A program made the position numbers and the translations under genes. Under the pieces are notes generated by a model. That model ran no database searches and had not been told where the DNA came from. It saw only the letters and a list, made by a program, of their open reading frames with translations. A stretch of 64,000 bases of DNA, from positions 1-64,000 of the forward strand of contig JAVDPC010000008.1 in the NCBI GenBank assembly GCA_031296915.1. Direction: 5' to 3'. Of this stretch, positions 8,376-16,843 are shown one piece after another (position 1 is the first letter of the stretch; each line of letters begins with the position of its first letter). Source of the DNA: Cerasicoccus frondis (lineage in GTDB: Bacteria; Verrucomicrobiota; Verrucomicrobiia; Opitutales; Cerasicoccaceae).

Positions 8376-9302
8376 ATGCACTCAATACCCATAACAAATA
8401 TGAAGTCTATAACATACTCTTCCCTGATTTTGGCATCAGCATTCTGTAGCTTAAGTGGCCAAACGCTACTCTATGAATACTCGTTTAATGATGCTGCAAA
8501 CGGCGCCAATACTGTGGCAACCGGAACGGCTGGTGGAACCGCTGCTTTCACAAACTATGTAACAACGGGCAGCACCTCACGCCAGTCGGCCGACCTGCGT
8601 GGCGTTTCAGGTAGCGGTGTTTCTGGCATCGCTGGCGATTATGCTTTTGATAATTCCGGTTCCACGCAAATGGGCGGCAGTGGAGCAGCGAACGGCGCCA
8701 ATGCTGGTTACGGTGGTATGGCAGCTAATAGTGGAGGCGCTTCTGCACTTGATGGACAGACGTCCTTCACGGTCTCGGGATGGTATTACAGCTCCAGCAC
8801 CCCGGGTAATTTCGCTCGCTTAATAGAAGTTGGCAGTGTGGGGGTATGGTTTACGGATACTGATATTCTTCTGAATGTTACACTGGCCTCTGGAACAGAA
8901 CAATTTACAAGTAGTGATGCCTCATTGTTCACCACAGATACCTGGAATTTCTTTGCTTTTACCTACAATGGAGTTACCGGGGAAGCCGCCCTTTATGGCG
9001 GCACAGATGAAAGCGAAGTGGCGCTAATAGTAAGCACGACTCTGTCTTCCAGCACCGTATCGCTGAATCATTCGAACATGACTATTGCCAATTCAAATTT
9101 TAGCGGCAATCAGCGCCCATTTGATGGCATGCTTGATAACTACAGAGTATGGGGAGACTCGGATGCTTCGGGCGCACTTGGCTTAAGCGCGTTAGAGGCT
9201 GTCCGCTCATCTGATATCATTCCTGAGCCATCCACCTACGCGCTGATCGTTGGTTCTATGGCGGTTGTTTTAATTACCGTTCGCCGCAGGAAATTGGTAT
9301 AG
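8376..9302 (+). CDS. LamG-domain protein with PEP-CTERM sorting tail
   Basis: A 308-residue protein with a signal peptide. The annotated ATG at 8376 is two bases after the previous stop; an ATG at 8400 (MKSITYSS) would give a more standard leader and may be the true start. A Gly/Ala/Ser-rich region leads into a LamG jelly roll paralogous to the gene at 4259. The last ~26 residues are a PEP-CTERM signal: PEPSTYAL, a transmembrane helix, then RRRK. In family knowledge this tail is processed by an exosortase, which places the protein at the cell surface. No exosortase is in the window. It is the last gene of the four-gene operon. Confidence 0.82.
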   Translation: MHSIPITNMKSITYSSLILASAFCSLSGQTLLYEYSFNDAANGANTVATGTAGGTAAFTNYVTTGSTSRQSADLRGVSGSGVSGIAGDYAFDNSGSTQMGGSGAANGANAGYGGMAANSGGASALDGQTSFTVSGWYYSSSTPGNFARLIEVGSVGVWFTDTDILLNVTLASGTEQFTSSDASLFTTDTWNFFAFTYNGVTGEAALYGGTDESEVALIVSTTLSSSTVSLNHSNMTIANSNFSGNQRPFDGMLDNYRVWGDSDASGALGLSALEAVRSSDIIPEPSTYALIVGSMAVVLITVRRRKLV

Positions 9303-9444
9303 TGAGTTATTTGGCGCTGCGATGCGGCATCTTTGCTCGTCCAGTTGAAAGCGGGGAATCATGCTCCATGGGGGGGGACTCATGGGGTATTGATTGCCAT
9401 CTATTAAATCATGGCGCTAGCAAGATGTTAGTCGGAATCTAAGA

Positions 9445-10785
9445 ATGAATAAACTGAACATCGTTTACCTCCACGCTCATGATGTCGGTAGATATATCCA
9501 ACCTTATGGTTATGATGTAATAACGCCGAACCTTCAGTCATTAGCGGAGTCTGGAATGCTTTTCCGGCAAGCTTTCTGCGCGAACCCAACTTGTTCACCC
9601 AGCCGCGCCTGTCTGCTAACTGGTCAATACGCGCACGAGAATGGTATGTTGGGCTTGGCTCACCGTGGGTTCCGATTGAATGACTATCAGCGCACTCTGC
9701 CAAATTTTCTTCGTCAGCATGGCTGGAAGACCGCGCTCAGTGGCATACAGCATATTGCTCACTCGAAATACGTTTCCTTGAGCGAACTGGGGTATGATGA
9801 GTTTCTCGACCAAGCCATTGAGGATGGCGCGAGTGGTCCACAGCGGATCTATTCAACAGGCTCCGAAGGCGTTAGTCAGGCGGCGGCAGATTTTCTAGCG
9901 CGCAGGCATGACAGGCCATTTTTTCTAGATGTCGGTTTCTTCCCTCCCCACCGAATGGAAGACGGCTCATTTCCTAAGGAATTTGAGGCTCCGAATCCTG
10001 CCTATGTACGTCCACCAGCTAACATTCCGGACACGGATGTTACACGCCAGGATTTTGCCAATTTTATGGCAAGCGCACAGACTTTTGACGCACATTTGGG
10101 TAAAGTCATTGATGCGATAGATCGTAATGGGTTGGCGCAGAATACATTGATCATCGCAACAACCGACCATGGAATACCTTTCCCGGGAATGAAGTGTCGC
10201 CTGACCGACCATGGGATTGGGGTCATGTTAATCTTGAGAGGGCCTGGCGGGTTTGACTCAGGAAAATGCTCAGATTCCATGGTCACGCATTTGGATATTT
10301 TTCCGACTATATGCCAAGCGCTCGATTTGAAGTGTCCCGCATATGTTTCCGGGGAGCCGTTGCAGCTGTTGACTACAGAGCAAGACGCAACGCTTCACTC
10401 TCAGATATTCGCGGAGGTCAATGTGCATGCTGCCTACGAACCAATGAGATCCGTTAGGACGCATCGTTGGAAGTATATCCGGCACTTTGAACCCCGTGAC
10501 CATCTCATACTAGCTAATTGCGATAATAGTCCAAGTAAGGATTATCTATTTCAGTCCGATTGGCATACTAATGCTCCATTTGCGGAAGAGCTCTATGACT
10601 TGATATTGGATCCAATGGAGTCGACAAATCTCGCTACGGAAAGCTGCTGCGAAAGCACGCTGAATGAGCTGCGCGCCCGTGTTGATAAATGGATGCGAGA
10701 TACGAATGACCCATTGCTGCATGGCGCGATAGATTTGTCCGATAAGATTGTGACTGCGTTTGATGCATACTCGCCTGCTGATTGA
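9445..10785 (+). CDS. type I sulfatase, heparan N-sulfatase-like
   Basis: A 446-residue alkaline-phosphatase-superfamily sulfatase. The formylglycine motif CSPSR starts at Cys50, and an early HDVG motif (residues 12-15) stands where many sulfatases have DD. This resembles N-sulfoglucosamine sulfohydrolase-type enzymes. A TTDHG block supplies later metal ligands. No signal peptide is visible, so it probably acts in the cytoplasm on imported oligosaccharides. It lies 142 bases after the LamG operon and is likely part of locus I. Activity needs a formylglycine-generating maturase, which is not in the window. The exact sulfate ester or sulfamate cannot be told. Confidence 0.85.
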   Translation: MNKLNIVYLHAHDVGRYIQPYGYDVITPNLQSLAESGMLFRQAFCANPTCSPSRACLLTGQYAHENGMLGLAHRGFRLNDYQRTLPNFLRQHGWKTALSGIQHIAHSKYVSLSELGYDEFLDQAIEDGASGPQRIYSTGSEGVSQAAADFLARRHDRPFFLDVGFFPPHRMEDGSFPKEFEAPNPAYVRPPANIPDTDVTRQDFANFMASAQTFDAHLGKVIDAIDRNGLAQNTLIIATTDHGIPFPGMKCRLTDHGIGVMLILRGPGGFDSGKCSDSMVTHLDIFPTICQALDLKCPAYVSGEPLQLLTTEQDATLHSQIFAEVNVHAAYEPMRSVRTHRWKYIRHFEPRDHLILANCDNSPSKDYLFQSDWHTNAPFAEELYDLILDPMESTNLATESCCESTLNELRARVDKWMRDTNDPLLHGAIDLSDKIVTAFDAYSPAD

Positions 10786-10866
10786 AATTTGCGCTAATAT
10801 GGAGTCAGTGAGGTTATTTACAGAGTAAACAGTACATTTTCTGCGCCCTCTGCCATGCTGCTTATT

Positions 10867-11137
10867 ATGGAAACTCGTGGGCGCAATGTATCTAAGATTG
10901 AGCTAAAGGCAGAGGAGCTTGATGTTTTTCTTCGTCGCGGTAATGTGCCAATGGCTAGTCGCTTCGTACTCGTGAGCTGATGCGGATGTATGAGGGCTTT
11001 AACAACAAGACCATCGTCGAGGAAGTGGATGCGTGCTCACACGGTGAGTCCCTGGCCTTCTAGCGGAAGTGGAAAAGTCGCTGCCGGAACGCACCAATGA
11101 AGACCCATGCGATGTCGATCTAATCTTGGCTATTTGA
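10867..11137 (+). pseudogene. degraded transposase N-terminus, possibly IS630-like helix-turn-helix
   Basis: Conceptual translation in shifting frames gives METRGRNVSKIELKAEELDV then, after a frameshift near 10970, RELMRMYEGFNNKTIVEEVD, then further frame changes. The order resembles the N-terminal helix-turn-helix of IS630-family transposases: a charged start, 'Ar-I/L-L-x-A-x-E-G-x-S-N-K-x-I-A-E', then a T-V-S-x-W segment. At least two frameshifts and an early stop make it non-functional. No terminal inverted repeats and no catalytic DDE region were seen. Resemblance is by eye only, over a short stretch. Confidence 0.4.
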
Positions 11138-11192
11138 AGTAGGCTGGGGATGGTTTCTGTTTTACGAATTATTTTTGTTGCTTGGTATTTTG

Positions 11193-11204
11193 TAAAACGT
11201 TATA
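11193..11204. promoter_or_regulatory. candidate LacI-2 operator TAAAACGTTATA
   Basis: One mismatch from TATAACGTTATA. It lies in the 628-base gap between the sulfatase and the GH-D gene, about 210 bases before the proposed ATG at 11414. The rest of the gap holds the transposase remnant (10867-11137) and AT-rich DNA with no other recognisable gene. It is the leftmost of eight such sites and marks the left border of locus II. Confidence 0.6.
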
Positions 11205-11413
11205 GCATTCTTAGTTCTATAATACCTCAATTGTTAATGTCATTACCTACCCCTCGAATGATAGCTCAATCAGTCGCGTAATAACTACTTATTCCCTAAG
11301 GTATAGCTTGTTTACTTAAATTTGGTCTAAACCAAGTGGGGTTCGTGCATCGTGTATATGAGTTTATAGAATGGGTTTTGCTTTTTTCAAATTACGACTC
11401 AGATATCCTATAT

Positions 11414-13573
11414 ATGTATAACGATTTATTTGATTTTAGCTGGAGTCACAACGGCTTTGAGCTGCGCTGGGATTTGCATCACGACAAGGCCAGTCTCACG
11501 CCCGCTGGTGCGATCAAGCCGCTCTGGGCGGGTTCGCTGCTACCGGGGTTGTGGCTGGTGGATCCAAGTGCTCAGAAGCGCTTTGTGAAAGCGCGCGCGG
11601 TGTCACTTGAGGAGGGTGAGAGCCATGATGCCGGAGTAATTGAGCTGGACTTCGATGGGCTGGCCAGTGGTTCCATGTCGTATGAATTTACGGGTGATCG
11701 CGTAAATCTGAGCGACCTTAAGCTTCGTTGGAAGTCAGCTCCCTGCGCGATTATTTCGATGTATATCGGGGCAAGTGAAATGGGGCCCGATGAGCGCCGC
11801 ATGGCGCCGAATTTGGAGAAGCCATTCTGGCCAGATTGGCAGGCGACAGGAGTTTGTATTCCCTGCGCGAAGACGGGACCCATTCAAAGCTTTGTGCGGC
11901 TGTGGGATCTGGGGCACAGTCGCATTGCTTTGGGGAATTACGGGCCGTCGATGGGGACGCCTTACGGTGCGGCTTTCCCGAGGCCCATTTTGGCCTGCGG
12001 GATGGGTGACGATAATGGCTGGCTGGTAATGGGGAATCTAACCCCGCCCGACGGCGCGATGTGCTTTAAGTCTGCGTCCTTCTGTGGCTGCCTGGAGTAT
12101 CACTATCGTGAGGATTTGTGGGGTGCCATCGATGAGCCGGTGCGGACTTGGTCGGACTATTTGCAGCTGACTTGGTCGAAGCATGCAATCGACGCCTACC
12201 ATCATTTTTACTATCCGGAGGCGGCTCTGACGCGGCACTCGGAGCACCAGATTTCGATGTGGAATACTTGGGGCGATTTCAAGGAGGGCATCTTCGATCT
12301 GAAGGACACGCCCAGGCGCATCAAGCAATCCTTTGGCGTCGACGTGCTCGTCTATGATGACCCTTGGGAGACGATGAGTTCCAGCGGGGACACGGACTAC
12401 GAGAAATTTCCTGACTTCGATGAGGCCATCGAAAAAACGCAGCAGTTGGGCATGAAGGTCGGGCTTTGGCAATCGGTAGGCTGGCTTGACCGTCCAGAGG
12501 AGTTTGGACTCGGCAAAGAGGACCTGCTTTGCGGCACCGATGGTGAGCCGCGCCAGTGCTCTTGGTCGTTCAATCCATACAGCGATGCGCCCCGGCATTA
12601 TGCGCTCGATCCGAGCTCGGAGAACACCCGCCGTTTCCTCATTGAGCGCACGCGCAAGGTGCTGGGCAATTATCCGGCGTCGCTGTTGAAGCTGGATTTT
12701 TATTATGGTTTGCCCGGGCCGGATGTCGCCGTTCCGCGTGATCCCAAATACCGCGGTGAGCAGTTGGGGATTGAGCTGGTGCGCATCATTGCCAAAGAGG
12801 CGCGCCGGATTCGCCCTGATATTAATATTCTCTGCTACGGGCTGCATCCGCGGATGGGCGAGCTGTCGCAAATGATCGCATTGGACGATCTGGGAGACTC
12901 TGCCGGTCGTGAGTCGCATGGGCATGGCCAATGGTGTGTCTGGACGAGTATTATTGGTCGCGGCGGCATTGCGCTAAACGGCTCCAGTGGCTATCACTGG
13001 GCGGCGGAGCGAGATGTCGTCATGAACTCCGCGATCATGGGCGCGCCGGGCGGTATTCTGCCGTATTTCCATGACAATGGCGCCGAGGTTCCGCGTTCGT
13101 ATTTTCGACCCCGTCGTGCGCTGGCCTATTGGTTCCGAAGAACGGTGGGCTGGAAGCCGCTATGGCTCGATACGCATTTGGGCGACTTGATTCAGGACCC
13201 GACGCCCCGCTGCTGGGGGCGGCTGGAAAACTTTGGCGATGGCGATCGTTTAACGGCACTGGCTCTGCGCAAGGAATCTGAAGGCTACACCGATGAGGCG
13301 ATTGCGGGCATCGTGTGGACCGGCAACTGGATCCTCGTCTCCCAGGATGACTTACCCATACGCGAATCGCGCAAGCTGGCGTGTATTCCGATTGGCGATG
13401 GTTGCTTGTCCATCGCATCTGCGGCCCCGACAACGCTCACCGGCAAATTTGAGCGCGATGGCGTCGATGTCGACGAGGCGTTGAGCCCGGCCATGGAGGA
13501 AGGCTCGCTGGTCTTGAAATCGAATGACTCTACTTTCGAAGGTGGCCTGCTGGGCTACCTAATCGAGCGCTGA
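11414..13573 (+). CDS. clan GH-D alpha-glycosidase (GH36/alpha-galactosidase-like)
   Basis: A 719-residue protein from ATG 11414 (MYNDLFDFSW). The frame opens 26 codons earlier with a GTG at 11336, but those codons are low-complexity and lie in AT-rich upstream DNA. An N-terminal β-sandwich precedes a TIM barrel. LLKLDFYYG carries the probable nucleophile Asp428 in the K-x-D context of clan GH-D. A later LDDLGDSAGR segment could hold the acid/base Asp. These features suggest an alpha-galactosidase or related retaining exo-enzyme. No signal peptide is present, so it is cytosolic. It is preceded by a LacI-2-type operator and followed by a long inverted repeat. Confidence 0.75.
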   Translation: MYNDLFDFSWSHNGFELRWDLHHDKASLTPAGAIKPLWAGSLLPGLWLVDPSAQKRFVKARAVSLEEGESHDAGVIELDFDGLASGSMSYEFTGDRVNLSDLKLRWKSAPCAIISMYIGASEMGPDERRMAPNLEKPFWPDWQATGVCIPCAKTGPIQSFVRLWDLGHSRIALGNYGPSMGTPYGAAFPRPILACGMGDDNGWLVMGNLTPPDGAMCFKSASFCGCLEYHYREDLWGAIDEPVRTWSDYLQLTWSKHAIDAYHHFYYPEAALTRHSEHQISMWNTWGDFKEGIFDLKDTPRRIKQSFGVDVLVYDDPWETMSSSGDTDYEKFPDFDEAIEKTQQLGMKVGLWQSVGWLDRPEEFGLGKEDLLCGTDGEPRQCSWSFNPYSDAPRHYALDPSSENTRRFLIERTRKVLGNYPASLLKLDFYYGLPGPDVAVPRDPKYRGEQLGIELVRIIAKEARRIRPDINILCYGLHPRMGELSQMIALDDLGDSAGRESHGHGQWCVWTSIIGRGGIALNGSSGYHWAAERDVVMNSAIMGAPGGILPYFHDNGAEVPRSYFRPRRALAYWFRRTVGWKPLWLDTHLGDLIQDPTPRCWGRLENFGDGDRLTALALRKESEGYTDEAIAGIVWTGNWILVSQDDLPIRESRKLACIPIGDGCLSIASAAPTTLTGKFERDGVDVDEALSPAMEEGSLVLKSNDSTFEGGLLGYLIER

Positions 13574-13578
13574 CTTTA

Positions 13579-13651
13579 TGAATGCTCCCGGACTGATTCT
13601 GTTGCGGCTTTGGTTCTGGCTACGGCCCGCGGCTTGGTTCGGGAGCATTCA
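13579..13651. repeat. 12-bp perfect inverted repeat with a 49-base loop
   Basis: TGAATGCTCCCG at 13579-13590 is exactly complementary to CGGGAGCATTCA at 13640-13651. The loop is GC-rich and may fold further. It lies just after the GH-D stop and before the large GH-A gene. It may stabilise or attenuate the transcript, since there is no T-tract. It could also be the relic of a small mobile element. Confidence 0.5.
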
Positions 13652-13736
13652 GGCGGAGCGCTTGGAGTGATCGAGGCCTTGTGCCGAAGGTATCACATCA
13701 GCGTTTTCTGCTTATCTCAAACAACCCTACAACACC

Positions 13737-16700
13737 ATGAAAGAATACTGTGATATAACCCCAAATAGCTGGCTGCGCCTTATGGCGGTCGGCGCGTTGG
13801 CGGCGATTTCGCTGTCTGCGCAAACCAAGATCGATATCGATCTAAACCGCATTTATTGCGAACAATCGCTTGGCGAGCCATGGCGGCTTTTTGATGAACA
13901 AGACTCCGTCGGCGATCCAATCAATGGAACCGGCACTCAGCCGGTGAGTGAGTGGACCACGAGCTATACCAACAAGACTTGGTTTTATCCGATCTCGGCG
14001 ATTGTAGACCTCGGCAGCTTGTGCCAGATCGATGCGATTGCCAGTTGGGATGGCGGTGGCCAAACCCTGATTGAAGTCGAGTACGGTGAGCCCGGTAATT
14101 GGACGATGCTGTGGTCCTACACGCAGCCCGTCTATATGGACTGGGTCATTGAAAACGTGGATGTGCAATCACGCTATTTGCGGATTACGAACCACGAGGT
14201 CAACTATGCGCCGGAAGAGATGATGGTCTACGGCTCGCGCCTGGAGCCATATCAGCCCGAGCCGGCCGAGGTTGGCCACATCCCGCCGTCGATGGATCGT
14301 CTGATTGCGGTGAATGGTTTTCACAACGATCCGATGGGTCGCTTGCAGGCCGTGGGTTCGCTGCGTGAATATCATAACTGGTATTGGAACGACAGCAATA
14401 CGCTGGATCCGGCCTACGATGGCGACGAATTGAAGTTCAACAAATCCTACACGGGCAATTGGAATTTCGACCGTTTTTATCGCAACATCCGCCTATCGGG
14501 CATTAGCACGGTAGCCGACATTAAGGGTAGCGTGCCTTGGATTGTCGAAGGTGGTGATTCTGACCACAAGCCGATGCCGCCGAGTGAAAATCGCGATGCG
14601 CTGGACCCGGCTTCTTATGTCGAGCACGCCCGGTTCCTGTATCAGTTTGCAGCGCGCTATGGCAGTGTGGCGGTGGACCCGGCAACGCTGACTTTGCATT
14701 CGTCGGAGCCCGCGATTACCGGTGCTGGCACGGTTCGCTGGATGGAAAGCTGGAACGAGCAAGACAAGTGGTGGCGTGGTCGCGAAGGCTACTTTTCCGC
14801 CAAGGAATATGCGGCCATGGCCAGCGCAGACATCGATGGTCACTTGGGCACTCTTGGTGCCGGCGTGGGCATTCATACTGCCGATCCAAACATGAAATTC
14901 GCCATGAGTGGAACCGCTTTGTTGGACCTGGATTACCTGAAAACCATCAAGCAGTGGTGTGACGTAAGCCGCAATGGAGACTTCCCGTTCGATGCGATTA
15001 ACTTCCACCATTATTGCAACGACAACGGCGGGCAGGGTGAGTCGACAATCGGCGTCAGCCCCGAGGCCGATGGTCTGCGCGAGCGCTTGGAAGTATTCAC
15101 CGAATACCGGAATCGCTATCTGCCGGGTGTCGAAATCTGGCTCAGCGAGTTTGGCTACGATACTTACCATGAGTCGGTGCAGCGTGCGCCAGCGATTGGC
15201 TCGATGGACAGCTATGAAGTGCAGGCAGCGTGGATTCTCCGTTCCTTCCTGGCCTTGTCTGCGGCGGGCATTGACCGCGCGCATCTCTACATGACGCGTG
15301 ACGCCACGAGCCTTCCGTTGGCCAGCAAATATGCGACATCCGGCTTGCTCGAACGGGATGCGAACAACCTGTTTGTGCCCAAGCTTTCCTGGTTCTACAC
15401 ATACACACTGAAGCGCCGCCTGACGAATCTCTACTTCGAAAGTGAGCAGGACTCCGGTCAGTCTGATGTTATGATCTACCGCTTCGCCGATGCGATGGGC
15501 GATGTGCGTGCGATTGCCGTTTGGTGCCCGACGAGCGAGGATAAAACGGTCAGAAACTACTCGCTGGATTTGGATGGCTTGGCCACGACGGCAACACTGG
15601 TTGAGTTTGCAGATAGCTCTACTTCCGGCATCGAGACCGCGCTGACTATTAGCAATGACGCCGTGACGATCGATGTATCCGAAACGCCAGTATTGGTCAT
15701 GCTGGATGATCCCGAAATGGGACTCGGTCCGGATCAGTTGATCCCGCTCACCACCGCTAACGTGGTCAATGAAGATGGCTTCGGTGACGCCACGCTTATC
15801 GCCGACGAGCAGGCAACTGCGGTTGGCGCAGAAATGGGAACCGGCGGTTCACCAACGACGAGTTGGAATCCGGGCTGGGGTTCATCGGTCACTTGGCCGA
15901 ATAGCGTTTACATCGACCTCGGTCAGGTGACGCCCGTGACCTATGCCTACTTGTATGATTCGAGCAACTCCGGCACGGTGGAAATCTCCGTTGGCGAACC
16001 GGGTAACTGGGAATCGCTCACCACGGATGGGCTGACGGAATACAACGTCTGGATACCCATCGCGATCATGCGGGAGACGCGCTATGTGCGCATTACCAAG
16101 CACTCGCAATCGGCAAACTTCAACGAGGTCGCCTTGTTTACGAATGACTCGTTGCCGCCGCAGGATGGCCCGGAGTTTGACACTCAACTGGAGCCGCAAT
16201 TCACTAATGTCGAAGTTGGCGCCAGTGGAAGCCCGGCCGGCAGCTTTGCCGAAAATGAGGGGCAATTCGTTGTTGAGGGCAGTGGCGTGATTGCGACTTG
16301 GCGCGCTTGGGATACCTTCCACTACGGCTACATGTCGGCGACCGGAGACTTTGATTTCTCCACTCGCGTTGACAGTTTGACGCCGGCGACTTCCGGCTCG
16401 ACGGCCTTCCTGATGGCGCGTGAATCTCTGGACGACGACGTGCCGTTTGTGTCGACTTCGGTCGGTGGAACCTTGGCCGCGGTGTCGCAGTTTAACCGTT
16501 CGACTACCGGTCAAAAGCCGACCGAAGTGCGCAGCCCCTGGGCGGCGACAAAGGACTGGCTGCGGCTGGAGCGCGTGGGTAACGTGTTCAACAGCTACTA
16601 CTCCACCGACGGTGTCAGTTGGACGCTGGTTAACTCGACCACCGAAGCGCTGCCGAGCACGGTTTACTTGGGTTTTGGTGCTGCGAGTGGTAACACGACT

Positions 16701-16754
16701 TCACTGGCGACCGCGGTATTCGAAGACACGGAGCTGGTCGGAACCGTCGAGTGA
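13737..16754 (+). CDS. large secreted modular clan GH-A glycosidase
   Basis: A 1005-residue protein with an N-terminal membrane-targeting segment ending at SLSAQ (about residue 29). Modules in order: a discoidin-like sandwich (~35-175, with an EPGNW block), a clan GH-A TIM barrel (~190-600), a second discoidin-like module (~675-800, again with EPGNW), and a C-terminal concanavalin-like module (~810-1000). Likely acid/base is Glu341 in SWNEQD and nucleophile Glu471 in WLSEFGYD, a spacing typical of GH5/GH39-type barrels. The family cannot be fixed. It is probably the extracellular backbone-cutting enzyme of locus II. It has no operator of its own and may be read from the GH-D promoter. Codon use is GC-rich compared with locus III. 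Confidence 0.72.
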   Translation: MKEYCDITPNSWLRLMAVGALAAISLSAQTKIDIDLNRIYCEQSLGEPWRLFDEQDSVGDPINGTGTQPVSEWTTSYTNKTWFYPISAIVDLGSLCQIDAIASWDGGGQTLIEVEYGEPGNWTMLWSYTQPVYMDWVIENVDVQSRYLRITNHEVNYAPEEMMVYGSRLEPYQPEPAEVGHIPPSMDRLIAVNGFHNDPMGRLQAVGSLREYHNWYWNDSNTLDPAYDGDELKFNKSYTGNWNFDRFYRNIRLSGISTVADIKGSVPWIVEGGDSDHKPMPPSENRDALDPASYVEHARFLYQFAARYGSVAVDPATLTLHSSEPAITGAGTVRWMESWNEQDKWWRGREGYFSAKEYAAMASADIDGHLGTLGAGVGIHTADPNMKFAMSGTALLDLDYLKTIKQWCDVSRNGDFPFDAINFHHYCNDNGGQGESTIGVSPEADGLRERLEVFTEYRNRYLPGVEIWLSEFGYDTYHESVQRAPAIGSMDSYEVQAAWILRSFLALSAAGIDRAHLYMTRDATSLPLASKYATSGLLERDANNLFVPKLSWFYTYTLKRRLTNLYFESEQDSGQSDVMIYRFADAMGDVRAIAVWCPTSEDKTVRNYSLDLDGLATTATLVEFADSSTSGIETALTISNDAVTIDVSETPVLVMLDDPEMGLGPDQLIPLTTANVVNEDGFGDATLIADEQATAVGAEMGTGGSPTTSWNPGWGSSVTWPNSVYIDLGQVTPVTYAYLYDSSNSGTVEISVGEPGNWESLTTDGLTEYNVWIPIAIMRETRYVRITKHSQSANFNEVALFTNDSLPPQDGPEFDTQLEPQFTNVEVGASGSPAGSFAENEGQFVVEGSGVIATWRAWDTFHYGYMSATGDFDFSTRVDSLTPATSGSTAFLMARESLDDDVPFVSTSVGGTLAAVSQFNRSTTGQKPTEVRSPWAATKDWLRLERVGNVFNSYYSTDGVSWTLVNSTTEALPSTVYLGFGAASGNTTSLATAVFEDTELVGTVE

Positions 16755-16789
16755 TGGCCGCTGGATTTAAGTGTTAGTATTGAAAAAGC

Positions 16790-16818
16790 AGAGGCTCAGT
16801 CGATTCGACTGAGCCTCT
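16790..16818. terminator. bidirectional Rho-independent terminator
   Basis: A 13-bp perfect stem (AGAGGCTCAGTCG paired with CGACTGAGCCTCT) with a 3-base loop. It is flanked by an A-rich run on the left and TTTATTTTT on the right. It lies between the convergent genes ending at 16754 (+) and 16844 (-), so it can serve both. Confidence 0.92.
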
Positions 16819-16843
16819 TTTATTTTTGGAAATGTTGCTGGAA

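Noticed and set aside
9370..9377. Eight-G tract upstream of the first sulfatase
   Set aside because: It lies in non-coding DNA about 70 bases before the start; no promoter spacing could be recognised to suggest phase variation.
12038..12931. Long reverse-strand open frame opposite the GH-D gene
   Set aside because: It mirrors the GC-rich codon pattern of the real gene; the translation has no recognisable domain and no plausible start.
14493..15284. 263-codon reverse-strand open frame opposite the large GH-A gene
   Set aside because: It is a shadow of the GH-A barrel coding region, without a domain or ribosome-binding site.
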